The notes under the pieces are model-generated. The model had not been told where the DNA came from. It did not search any database and saw nothing but the letters and a program-made list of their open reading frames with translations. A DNA stretch of 37,143 nucleotides, taken from positions 1 through 37,143 of the forward strand of contig NZ_LRQV01000061.1 in NCBI RefSeq assembly GCF_001567585.1, given 5' to 3'. Positions 1 through 7,282 of this stretch are shown here, one piece after another; position 1 is the first letter of the stretch; every line of letters starts with the position of its first letter. This DNA comes from Micromonospora rosaria. GTDB taxonomy: Bacteria > Actinomycetota > Actinomycetes > Mycobacteriales > Micromonosporaceae. The position numbers and the translations under genes were made by a program.

Positions 1-23
1 CCGGGGCGTGGCGGGGCCGCCGG

Positions 24-971
24 TCAGCCGGAGCCGGAGCGCGCCGGTCCGGGCTGACCGACGACGGGAAGAAGCCGGCCCGTCGCCACGGCGGTGGGCC
101 GGTCGGCGGGCGGGGCGGGCCGGCGCGGCCACGCCGCCGGGATCCGTTCCAGCACCCCACCGGCGAAGACGTCGCGCAGGCCCAACGGCTTGAGGTGCAC
201 GTAGCCGATGTGGCAGTCGCAGGTCCCGTTGCCGCACGGGCGGGGCCGCAGCGCGGACCGCCACGACCCGTCGTACAGGTTGCCGATCGGGTCGGGGACG
301 AAGTGGCAGCGGCGTACCGTGCCGTCCCCGGCCACCGAGACCGCCGTCTCCCCGGCGTGGCACGGCCGCCCCAGCGACGGGTGCGGCCGGACGCTGTACC
401 CGAACAGCGGGTCCAGGGCGGTCCAGGTGGCCTCCTCGGCGGCGTCGTACCGGCGGCCCTCGGCGGCGTTGACCCACAGGTACACCCCGGTGGGCAGGGC
501 GGCGCGCAGCGCCCGCGCCTCGGCCAGGTGCTCCGGCAGGCCCACCACCCCGACCGAGTACCGCACCCCCAGCTCGGTCAGGCGGGCGCAGCGGGCCAGG
601 AACCGCTCCCGGGTGACCTGCCCGGGGTGGTACGTCGTCCACAACGCCACCCGGGCCGGGTCGGCGTCGGCGAGCCAGTCCACCCGGGTCGCCAGGTTGG
701 TCTGGATGACCGCCCGCTCGACGTGCGACAGGTGCGACAGGGTCACCAGCGCGTCCCGGTACCAGCGTCGGGTCAGCCCCTCGCCCCACGGGGTGAACAG
801 CACCGACAGGCGCAGGTCGGTGGTGGCCGCCACCCAGCCGGTGAACCGGTCCAGGGCGGCCCGGTCGGCGGCTAGCGTCCGGGGCGAGTCCCGCCGCTTG
901 GCGAACGGGCAGTACGGGCAGTCGTAGTTGCAGCTCGTTAGAGGCCCCCGGTAGAGGATCGACAGGTTCAT
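24..971 (-). CDS. STM4011-family radical SAM protein
   Basis: The 315-residue product opens with a radical SAM cluster motif, C14-x3-C18-x2-C21 (CNYDCPYC), which binds the [4Fe-4S] used to cleave S-adenosylmethionine. The C-terminal third has further cysteines (PCHAGE, RRCHF, PCGNGTCDCH) that resemble a SPASM/twitch auxiliary cluster region. The start is ATG at 971, whose ATGA overlaps the stop of the STM4012-like gene, so translation is probably coupled. It is the last gene of the six-gene minus-strand operon within the window. I recognise the family as STM4011 from the Salmonella STM4011-4015 cluster. Its substrate and reaction are, to my knowledge, unknown. The C-terminus after about residue 270 is arginine/proline-rich and poorly conserved in appearance. 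The radical SAM call is sure; the family name is from recall of the gene set. Confidence 0.9.
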   Translation of the reverse strand: MNLSILYRGPLTSCNYDCPYCPFAKRRDSPRTLAADRAALDRFTGWVAATTDLRLSVLFTPWGEGLTRRWYRDALVTLSHLSHVERAVIQTNLATRVDWLADADPARVALWTTYHPGQVTRERFLARCARLTELGVRYSVGVVGLPEHLAEARALRAALPTGVYLWVNAAEGRRYDAAEEATWTALDPLFGYSVRPHPSLGRPCHAGETAVSVAGDGTVRRCHFVPDPIGNLYDGSWRSALRPRPCGNGTCDCHIGYVHLKPLGLRDVFAGGVLERIPAAWPRRPAPPADRPTAVATGRLLPVVGQPGPARSGSG

Positions 972-2293
972 CGCAGCGCGTACCCCCGCATCGCGTCCCG
1001 GACCCGCGCGGAGGTCAGCCACGGGCCGACCGCGTCGGAGCGGGCCAGCCCCGCCGGGGTCAGCCGCAGCCCGCTCTCGTCCGCCCAGCCCCGCGCCACC
1101 AGGCGGGCCAGCTCGGGGAAGTCCGTGGTGGGCGGGGCGCCGAACCGGGCCCGGTAGGCGGCGGCGTCCACCCCCTCGGCCCGCAGCAGCGACTGCAGCA
1201 GCCAGCGGCGTCGCTGCTCGACGCCGTCGAGCCGGTACCCGAACTCGGCGTGCCGGAAGTCGTCGGCGGGGCGGGCCAGGTAGTCGTCGAGCACCGCCCG
1301 CACCTGCGTCACGCTGACCGCGTAGTCGAACGAGTAGTGCAGGCCGGTGGTGTACGAGCGGGCGCCGCAGCCCAACCCCACCATGCCGTCGTCCTGGCAG
1401 CAGTAGTCCGGCCCCGCCGGGGTGGGCACGTCGGCCCGGCGGAACTGGCGCATCGACTCCTGCCGGTACCCGGCCGCGCCGAGGACCTCCACCGCCTGCC
1501 GGTACAGGGCGAGGCGCTGGCCGTCCCAGTCGTCGCGGCTGTGCGCCCGCCGGCCCAGCCCGGTCAACGGCCGGACGTAGAGCGGGTACAGGTACAGCTC
1601 CTCCGGCCGCCAGGCCAGCGCGGCGGCCAGGCTCTCGGCCCACGTGTCGGCGGTCTGCCCGTCGATGCCGTAGATGAGGTCGATGTTGAGCACCGGGACC
1701 GCGGCGTCCCGGATCGCGCCCAGCGCCGCCTCCACCTCGGTGCGCCGCTGCGGCCGGCCGGCGGCGCGGGCCTCGGCGTCCAGGAAGCTCTGCACCCCGA
1801 TGCTGACCCGGGTCGTGCCGTGCGCGGCGAGCACCGCCAGCCGGTCCGGGGTGGCGGTGGCCGGCGAGGTCTCCACCGACAGCGGTACGCCGGGCAGCCG
1901 CGCCCCCATCGTCGTGGTGGCGATGTCGAACAGGTCGGCCAGCTCGTCGGCGGTGAGATACGTCGGGGTGCCACCGCCGAGCGCCGCGCGGGCGTACCCG
2001 GCGTCGCCGCCGAGCGCGTCGGCGACCCGTTCCGCCTGCCGGCGTAGCTGCCGCAGGTACGCGGTGACCTGCGCGGCCGGCGCGCCGGTGCGGGTGAACA
2101 GGTTGCAGAAGCCGCACCGCATCTCGCAGAACGGCACGTGCAGGTAGAGGAAGAGCGTGTCGCGCGGCTCGGTGCGCCACACCTCGGCCAGCGGCGGCCG
2201 GGGCCGCAGCGGACGGTACGACGTCTTGTGCGGGTACGCGTACAGGTACTGCTGGTACGGCGAGCCGTCCAGCGCCTGGTCGATGCTGGTCAC
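968..2293 (-). CDS. STM4012-family HemN-like radical SAM protein
   Basis: This 441-residue protein resembles coproporphyrinogen III dehydrogenase (HemN/HemW). The cluster motif C56-x3-C60-x2-C63 sits in the context LYLHVPFCEMRCGFCN, followed by a GGGTPT segment, a VSIGVQS segment and NIDLIYGI, all typical of the HemN TIM barrel. A C-terminal HemN-like helical domain follows. The chosen GTG start at 2293 forms a GTGA overlap with the stop of the STM4013-like gene and gives the N-terminus MTSIDQALDGS. It is not a plausible haem gene in this context. It lies in the STM4011-4015 operon beside a second radical SAM enzyme. The reaction is unknown; hydrogen abstraction or methyl transfer on the operon's substrate would be typical chemistry for the class. 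Confidence 0.92.
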   Translation of the reverse strand: MTSIDQALDGSPYQQYLYAYPHKTSYRPLRPRPPLAEVWRTEPRDTLFLYLHVPFCEMRCGFCNLFTRTGAPAAQVTAYLRQLRRQAERVADALGGDAGYARAALGGGTPTYLTADELADLFDIATTTMGARLPGVPLSVETSPATATPDRLAVLAAHGTTRVSIGVQSFLDAEARAAGRPQRRTEVEAALGAIRDAAVPVLNIDLIYGIDGQTADTWAESLAAALAWRPEELYLYPLYVRPLTGLGRRAHSRDDWDGQRLALYRQAVEVLGAAGYRQESMRQFRRADVPTPAGPDYCCQDDGMVGLGCGARSYTTGLHYSFDYAVSVTQVRAVLDDYLARPADDFRHAEFGYRLDGVEQRRRWLLQSLLRAEGVDAAAYRARFGAPPTTDFPELARLVARGWADESGLRLTPAGLARSDAVGPWLTSARVRDAMRGYALR

Positions 2294-3093
2294 CAGTCTC
2301 CCGGGTGCAGGGTGAAGTGGGCGTACGGGACCGTCCACACCACGTCGTGGCCGATCCGGTGGCCGGTGTGCCCGTCCTCCCCGTACGCCGTGCCGTGGTC
2401 GGCGCAGACGATCGTGAACACCGGCCGGCCCCGGCTGGTGAGGAGGGCGAAGAGCCGGTCGACCCGGCCGTCGACGTACTCCAGGGCGGCGGCGTGGCTG
2501 GCCCGGTCGTCGACGGTCGCGCCGGGCAGGTAGTGCCGGTTGGGCTGGTGCAGCGCGGCCACGTTGAGGAAGGTGAACAGCGGTCGCCCGGCCGGGACCC
2601 GGGGCAGCACCTCGGTCAGCCGGTCGAGTTGGGCGTCCACACAGTCCGGGGCGGTCACCCCGAACCCCGGCTCCCAGTGCGCCTCGGCGAAGAGGCCGGG
2701 CAGCACCGCGCCGAGCGGGCTGCGCCGGTTGAAGAAGCCCACCCCGCCCACGCAGAGGGTGTGGTACCCGGCCGCCGCCAGGGCGGTGGGCAGGTCGGCG
2801 GCGTCGAAGACCCAGGTGTCCGCGCCGGCGGTCTCGCTGCCGGGGAAGGCCGCCGCGTACAGCCGCTCGTGCCGGCCCGGGGTGTCCGGGGTGGGCAGGA
2901 AACCGGCGAAGAAGGCGTGGTGCGCGGCGTAGGTGAAGCTGGCCGGCGAGTGCCGCCGCTCCCACCGCCCGCCGGGCAGCGCGCGGGTCAGCCGGGGGGT
3001 CCGCCCCGCCTCGGCCAGCTCCGCCGCCACGTCGTAGCGCAGTGTGTCCAGGGTGACCAGGGCCAGGTCGTGGCTGCCGATCAGGCTCCGCAC
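2290..3093 (-). CDS. STM4013/SEN3800-family sulfatase-fold hydrolase
   Basis: The product of 267 residues has the alkaline phosphatase/sulfatase superfamily layout. An N-terminal metal-binding Asp is in LVTLDTLRYD, a likely Ser/Thr nucleophile region is in SPASFTYAAHH, and a C-terminal metal-binding set D-H...H is in CADHGTAYGEDGHTGH. It has no signal peptide, so it should act in the cytosol, unlike most sulfatases. The start used is GTG at 3093, which overlaps the end of the STM4014-like gene by 13 bases. A much longer upstream frame exists but runs antisense-like through the neighbour. The protein may hydrolyse or transfer a phosphate or sulfate ester in the pathway of this operon. The substrate is unknown. 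The family name is from recall of the cluster; the fold assignment comes from the motifs. Confidence 0.88.
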   Translation of the reverse strand: MRSLIGSHDLALVTLDTLRYDVAAELAEAGRTPRLTRALPGGRWERRHSPASFTYAAHHAFFAGFLPTPDTPGRHERLYAAAFPGSETAGADTWVFDAADLPTALAAAGYHTLCVGGVGFFNRRSPLGAVLPGLFAEAHWEPGFGVTAPDCVDAQLDRLTEVLPRVPAGRPLFTFLNVAALHQPNRHYLPGATVDDRASHAAALEYVDGRVDRLFALLTSRGRPVFTIVCADHGTAYGEDGHTGHRIGHDVVWTVPYAHFTLHPGDW

Positions 3094-4316
3094 GCGCGCA
3101 CCTCCCGACCCGGCTCCGTCAGCGCGTCCGGAGCCGGCGGAGCCGCTGGGGCCGGCGGCGCGGCCGAAGCCGTCAGCGCGTCCGGGGCCGCCGGAGCCGA
3201 CCCCGGCGGGTCCGGGCGGTGCGCCGCCCGCCACCGGTCCCACCGGCCGCTGGTCAGCGCGTCGACCTGCGCGGCGTAGGTGTCCCGCCCGTCGGCGAGT
3301 ACCCCGGGCAGCAGGTCGCCGAAGGCGTTGACCTCGGCCACCGCGTGCCGCCGCCACCCGGCCAGGAACATCAGGTCGACCCCGACGTGCAGGCTGCCCG
3401 GGAAGCAGGCGGCGACCCGCTCGCAGGTCCGCATCGCCGCTGCCCACCCGGCCGGCCCGGCGGCGGCGCGCAGCGCGGCCAGGTCACCCCGGGCGTTGCC
3501 CAGGTGCAGGTTGGTCAGCGGCCCCCGGGCGGCGCGGACCACCGCGTGCGCGGGTCGCCCGGCGACGACCACCACCCGCACGTCGACGACCCGGTCACCG
3601 AGCCCGGCCTTGGGCAGCCACCGCTCCACGTGCAGCCCTTCCGGGGCGAGCCGGTCGACCAGCGCGGCGACCGTCGCCTCGTCGTCGTAGTGGCGGACCC
3701 GCAGCGAGTTGAACAACCCGTCGGGGGCCACCTCGATCGGGGTGACCGCCCGGACCCGGCGCGGGCCGACGGCGAGGGCGAGCACCCCGGCCGCGGAGGA
3801 ACCGTGGGCGGGCTTGACGAAGACCCGGCTCCAGCCGGCCGCCGCCATCGCCGCCCGCAGCCCCGCGTACCCGTCGACCGGGCCGAGCGCGGCCGGCACC
3901 GGGACGCCGGCGGCGGCCAGCCGGGCGTGGCAGGCCCGCTTGTCGCAGAGCACCGCCACCTCCGCCGGGTCGTTGAGCAGCTCCGCGCCCCCGGCGGCGA
4001 CCCGGGCCAGGCCACCGACCAGCCCGGCGTACGTGGCGGCGAGGCCGATCAGCTCGCCGTGCCGGGCCGGGCGGGTCGCCCCGCGCAGCAGCCGGTCCAC
4101 CTCGGGGTCCTCGCCGGGGGAGTCGACCCGGACCAGGGTGCCGGGGCCGGGGGGTGCCGCGCCGATGAGCACCTCGGCCCAGGGCAGCACCGCCGGCGGG
4201 GGCAGCCCGGCGGCCCGGACGGCCCGGGTGAACAGGGTGACCCGGCGGTTGCCCGGGTTGCCCACGACGGTCAGCCGCATGTCAGCGCGGGTGCGGTCGC
4301 CGGGCGGCGCGCTCAC
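3081..4316 (-). CDS. STM4014-family ATP-grasp-like protein
   Basis: The 411-residue product looks like an ATP-grasp ligase. It has a nucleotide-binding lysine region FVKPAHGSSAAGV, a central DVRVVVVAG strand, and a metal-binding segment GVDLMFL followed by AEVNAFGDLLPG with the usual E-x-N. ATP-grasp enzymes join a carboxylate to an amine or thiol through an acyl phosphate. The GTG start at 4316 is 3 bases after the stop of the upstream STM4015 gene. An internal ATG at 4280 (MRLTVVGNPGN) is a good alternative, because the conserved fold begins there. The last 45 residues are an Ala/Pro-rich tail. It is the only ligase-like gene in the operon, which fits a conjugation step. The substrate is not predictable from sequence. 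Confidence 0.85.
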   Translation of the reverse strand: MSAPPGDRTRADMRLTVVGNPGNRRVTLFTRAVRAAGLPPPAVLPWAEVLIGAAPPGPGTLVRVDSPGEDPEVDRLLRGATRPARHGELIGLAATYAGLVGGLARVAAGGAELLNDPAEVAVLCDKRACHARLAAAGVPVPAALGPVDGYAGLRAAMAAAGWSRVFVKPAHGSSAAGVLALAVGPRRVRAVTPIEVAPDGLFNSLRVRHYDDEATVAALVDRLAPEGLHVERWLPKAGLGDRVVDVRVVVVAGRPAHAVVRAARGPLTNLHLGNARGDLAALRAAAGPAGWAAAMRTCERVAACFPGSLHVGVDLMFLAGWRRHAVAEVNAFGDLLPGVLADGRDTYAAQVDALTSGRWDRWRAAHRPDPPGSAPAAPDALTASAAPPAPAAPPAPDALTEPGREVRACGA

Positions 4317-4319
4317 CGG

Positions 4320-5270
4320 TCACTCCGCCACCGCCACGTACCGACGGAACTCCTCGTCCTCGTCGTCGTCCTCCTCCTGCGGGTCGGACAGGTCCACCCG
4401 GACCCCGGGCAGCCCGGCGGTGACCTCCGCCGCGACCTGTTCGGTGACGTAGTGCCGGTGCAGGTCCAGCTCGGCGAGGTGGGTCAGCGCCCCGCCGGCC
4501 AGCAGCGCCCGCGCACCCCGGTCGCCGAGCGTGCCCATGGACAGGTCCAGGCGCTCCAGCCGGGCGAGCACCGGTGCGGTCGCCACCGCCTCGGCGAGGT
4601 CGTCGGCGTGCTCGGCGTTGCGCAACCCGAGCCGGCGCAGGGCGGGGAACCGCTCCCCGGCCAGCAGCGGGGCCAGGTCCTCCGCGGTGGTGTCGCCGCC
4701 GTAGGAGGAGTCGCCGAGCCACAGCTCCAGGTCGGTCAGGGCGGGCAGGTCGGAGTCGAGCACCGCGTGGACGAACGCCGGGGTCAACCCGCCGCTCTCC
4801 ACCGCCAGCTCCCGCAGGCCGGCGTGCCGCACGGGGGAGAAGCGGAAGTCCTGGCCGCCGCGCACCCGCAGCACCTCCAGCGCCGGGTACGCGGTCAGCA
4901 GCGGGCTCACGTCGCCGACCAGCATCCAGGAGATCTCGCACTCCTCGAAGGTCATGTCGCCGAGGAAGAGCGCGCGCAGCGCGGGCAGCCGGGTCGCCGC
5001 CGCGCAGAGCTGCGCGATCGGGGCGGTGTTGAACGCGGCGTACCCCCACGCGCCGACGACCAGGGCCTCCACCTGCGCTCCGGCCTGCGTGACGAACCGC
5101 TCGAAGGTGGCGGCGAAGGCGTCCGACGGCACGTTGTCGTCGCGCGTGTCGTACTCGGGGACGCTGACCCGCCAGGCCACCGGGGCGTCCACGGTGGGCA
5201 GCGGGCCGTCCAGCGGCACGTCGACCACCGGGCGGCCGGCGAACGTGGTGGCGTGCGCGGAGAAGGTCAT
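4320..5270 (-). CDS. STM4015-family leucine-rich-repeat-like protein, copy 1
   Basis: The 316-residue protein is built of repeated leucine-rich segments such as LPALTDLELWLG, FPALRRLGLRN, LARLERLDLSMG and LTHLAELDLHRHY, over roughly residues 90-290. It resembles a leucine-rich-repeat solenoid. No catalytic motif is visible. An acidic stretch (EEDDDEDEE) lies near the C-terminus. ATG at 5270 follows the stop of copy 2 by 4 bases. The two copies align along their whole length and share blocks such as ECEISW, RHxGLRELxV and GDTTxxDLA, so this is a tandem duplication. In the operon it may serve as a scaffold, a substrate-binding protein or the protein that gets modified. That role is inference. 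Confidence 0.85.
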   Translation of the reverse strand: MTFSAHATTFAGRPVVDVPLDGPLPTVDAPVAWRVSVPEYDTRDDNVPSDAFAATFERFVTQAGAQVEALVVGAWGYAAFNTAPIAQLCAAATRLPALRALFLGDMTFEECEISWMLVGDVSPLLTAYPALEVLRVRGGQDFRFSPVRHAGLRELAVESGGLTPAFVHAVLDSDLPALTDLELWLGDSSYGGDTTAEDLAPLLAGERFPALRRLGLRNAEHADDLAEAVATAPVLARLERLDLSMGTLGDRGARALLAGGALTHLAELDLHRHYVTEQVAAEVTAGLPGVRVDLSDPQEEDDDEDEEFRRYVAVAE

Positions 5271-5274
5271 CCCG

Positions 5275-6207
5275 TCACTCCCCGACCGCGGTGAACCGGT
5301 ACTCGCGGTCGCCGTACACCTGGATCTCCTGGCGGTCGGCGACGTCGACGTCGACGCCGGGCAGCGCGGCGACCACCCGGGCCGCGCACTCTGCGGAGAG
5401 GAAGTGGTGGCGCAGGTCGAGGCGGCGCAGGTGGGTCAGCGGCTGCCCGGCCAGCAGCGCCTCACCGCCGACGTCGGTGAGCACCCCCTTGGACAGGTCG
5501 AGCACCTCGAGCTGCCGGACGACCGGGGCGTGCGCGACCGCCCGGGTCACCTCGTCGGCGTTGTCGGCGTTGCAGAGCGCCAGGTGGCGCAGGGCCGGCA
5601 GCCGGGTGCCGGCCAGCAGCTCGGCGAGGTCGTCCACGGTGGTGTCACCCTCGTAGTCCGGCCGGCCCAGCCACAGGTCGAGCCGGCGCAGCCCGGGCAG
5701 GTCGCAGCCGGCCACCGCCCGGCTCACCGCGCCGGGCAGGCCGCCGGTCTGGACGACCAGTTCCCGCAGCCCGTCGTGGCGCAGCGGCTCCAGCCGCAGC
5801 TCGTGCCCACCGCGCACCCACAGGGTCGTCAGCTCGGGGTACGCCCGCAGCAGCGGGGTGAGGTCGTCGTGGGTGATCCAGGAGATCTCGCACTGCTCGC
5901 TGATCAGGTCGGCGATGAACAGGTGCCGCAGCGCGGTCCACTCGCCGGCGGCCTCGACCAGCAACCCGAGCGGGGCGGGCGACTCGTAGGCCGCGCCCCA
6001 CTCGCCGATCACGAGAGCCTGGACCGCCTCGGCGGGCACCTCGGCGCGGAACGCCGCGACGAGCGCGGCGAACTCCTCGGGGTCGGCGTCGAAGTCCTCG
6101 ACCTCCAGCCGCCAGGCGACCGGTGGCAGCTCCTCGGGCAGGGCCATCCCCGGGTCGAAGGGCACGACCTCCAACCCGGCGAACGACGACAGATGGGAGA
6201 CGATCAC
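5275..6207 (-). CDS. STM4015-family leucine-rich-repeat-like protein, copy 2
   Basis: The 310-residue product is paralogous to copy 1, with the same repeat layout (LPGLRRLDLWLG, LPALRHLALCN, VRQLEVLDLSKG, LTHLRRLDLRHH) and the same ECEISW block. It is the first gene of the operon. GTG at 6207 is chosen because a strong Shine-Dalgarno GGAGG (complement of 6215-6219) lies 7 bases upstream. The N-terminus reads MIVSHLSSFAGLEVV. Unlike copy 1 it lacks the long acidic run near the end. The two copies have clearly diverged, which suggests they are not a recent duplication and may do different jobs or form a heteromer. No enzymatic function is evident. Confidence 0.85.
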   Translation of the reverse strand: MIVSHLSSFAGLEVVPFDPGMALPEELPPVAWRLEVEDFDADPEEFAALVAAFRAEVPAEAVQALVIGEWGAAYESPAPLGLLVEAAGEWTALRHLFIADLISEQCEISWITHDDLTPLLRAYPELTTLWVRGGHELRLEPLRHDGLRELVVQTGGLPGAVSRAVAGCDLPGLRRLDLWLGRPDYEGDTTVDDLAELLAGTRLPALRHLALCNADNADEVTRAVAHAPVVRQLEVLDLSKGVLTDVGGEALLAGQPLTHLRRLDLRHHFLSAECAARVVAALPGVDVDVADRQEIQVYGDREYRFTAVGE

Positions 6208-6243
6208 GACCGAACCTCCGGCTTCCTCTGCGACGGCGGCGCG

Positions 6244-6271
6244 ACCGTAACAGCCGCCCCCGACACGTCGA
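6244..6271 (-). promoter_or_regulatory. Possible promoter of the STM4015-4011 operon
   Basis: On the minus strand a -35-like TCGACG (6271-6266) and a -10-like TACGGT (6249-6244) are separated by 16 bases. Transcription would start about 30 bases upstream of the GTG at 6207. The -10 fits the actinobacterial TAnnnT pattern, but the match is weak and unverified. Confidence 0.3.
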
Positions 6272-6324
6272 TCGGCAGCGACGTGACCTGCGGTACCCGC
6301 GCGGGACCGACCATACGGCGGGGC

Positions 6325-6359
6325 GGTGGACCGGCACCGCCGGGGTGGGCCGGTCCACC
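6325..6359. other. Intergenic hairpin
   Basis: GGTGGACCGG (6325-6334) pairs perfectly with CCGGTCCACC (6350-6359). An inner CACC/GGTG stem lies inside the 15-base spacer. No T-tract follows. It could be an RNA structure in a leader or an operator; its role is unknown. Confidence 0.45.
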
Positions 6360-6368
6360 GGGACCGTC

Positions 6369-6398
6369 TTGCCCCGCCGGCCGCCGATCCTCTACCGT
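6369..6398 (+). promoter_or_regulatory. Possible promoter of the urease operon
   Basis: TTGCCC (6369-6374) and TACCGT (6393-6398) are separated by 18 bases, about 245 bases upstream of ureA. They resemble a vegetative actinobacterial promoter. The match is modest and the leader would be long. Confidence 0.27.
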
Positions 6399-6641
6399 CT
6401 GCTCAGCGGTTGGCGCGGTGCGGTCCGCATCCGATCCCAGACCGCTGCGTGGCGCCCCGCGCGGGCCGGGATGGTGGAGTCCCGGGTTCCCCGCCAGCGC
6501 CCTCCAGTGGTCGTGTGACCCCCTGCTCGCCTCCCGGGCATCGCCGCCCGGGGTTCCCCACCCGTCCCGTGCGCCGGGGCCGGTGGGACGCCGCGCCGTC
6601 GGCGGCGGGCCGGGGCACGCCGACCCCACCGGGAGCCACCC

Positions 6642-6944
6642 GTGCATCTCACCCCGCACGAGCAGGACCGCCTGCTCGTCCACGTCGCCGCCGACGTCGC
6701 CCGTCGGCGCCGCGAGCGTGGCCTGCGCCTCAACTACCCCGAGGCCGTCGCCGTGATCACCGCGTTCCTGCTGGAGGGGGCCCGGGACGGCCGGTCGGTG
6801 GTCGACCTGATGTCCGCCGGTCGTGGCGTGCTCGGCCGCGACGACGTCCAGGACGGCATCCCCGAGTTGCTGAGGGAGGTGCAGGTGGAGGCGACGTTCC
6901 CGGACGGCACCAAGTTGGTGACGGTGCACCACCCGATCCCGTGA
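6642..6944 (+). CDS. ureA: Urease subunit gamma
   Basis: The 100-residue product is the small gamma subunit of urease, which hydrolyses urea to ammonia and carbamate in the cytosol. Its sequence (MHLTPHEQDRLLVHVA, LRLNYPEAVAVI, VQVEATFPDGTKLVTVH) matches UreA along its full usual length. The start is GTG at 6642 with GGGAG at 6631-6635, six bases upstream. It opens the operon ureABCFGD and its stop overlaps the ureB start by GTGA. Confidence 0.97.
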   Translation: MHLTPHEQDRLLVHVAADVARRRRERGLRLNYPEAVAVITAFLLEGARDGRSVVDLMSAGRGVLGRDDVQDGIPELLREVQVEATFPDGTKLVTVHHPIP

Positions 6945-7282
6945 TCCCCGGGGAGATCCTGCTCGCCGAGGGGCCGGTGGAGATCAACGCGGGTCGGCCG
7001 GTGACCACCCTGCTGGTGGTCAACACCGCCGACCGGCCGGTGCAGGTCGGCTCGCACTACCACTTCGCCGAGGCCAACCCGGCGCTGGACTTCGACCGGG
7101 CCGCCGCCTGGGGACAGCGGCTCGCCGTCCCGGCGGGGACGTCGGTGCGCTTCGAGCCGGGGGTCAGCCGCAGCGTCGACCTGGTGCCGCTGGGCGGGGC
7201 CCGGATCGTGCCCGGCCTGCGCGGCGAGTGCGGGGGCCCGCTGGACGACCCGACCCCACCACAGGGGGGAGCACACCGATGA
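6941..7282 (+). CDS. ureB: Urease subunit beta
   Basis: The 113-residue product is the urease beta subunit, with the diagnostic segments GEILLAEGPVEINAG, NTADRPVQVGSHYHFAEANPAL and FEPGVSRSVDLVPLGG. It packs against UreC and UreA in the (ABC)3 trimer. GTG at 6941 overlaps the ureA stop by 4 bases, and its own stop overlaps the ureC ATG as ATGA, so translation is coupled on both sides. Upstream frame extension is not supported. Gamma and beta are separate genes here, as in most bacteria. Confidence 0.97.
   Translation: MIPGEILLAEGPVEINAGRPVTTLLVVNTADRPVQVGSHYHFAEANPALDFDRAAAWGQRLAVPAGTSVRFEPGVSRSVDLVPLGGARIVPGLRGECGGPLDDPTPPQGGAHR

Larger units (their letters stand above)
6208..6641. other. 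434-bp divergent intergenic region
   Basis: This non-coding stretch separates the minus-strand STM4015-4011 operon from the plus-strand urease operon and should hold promoters for both. I see a hairpin (6325-6359) and weak promoter-like hexamers for each direction. I do not find a credible small ORF with codon usage like the neighbours, and in particular no obvious precursor peptide for the radical SAM enzymes. No clear GlnR-type box is visible here. Confidence 0.6.

Noticed and set aside
8..193. Short plus-strand frame at the left edge.
   Set aside because: It is antisense to the STM4011-like gene and has biased Arg/Ala composition only.
6208..6641. Search for a short precursor peptide for the radical SAM enzymes.
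   Set aside because: No small frame with a ribosome site and a Cys-rich or repeated core was convincing on either strand.
7228..7278. 17-codon upstream extension of ureC.
   Set aside because: UreC families start at the ATG 7279 (MSFVDRDRYVDLYGPTTGD), which also has the stop-start overlap with ureB.
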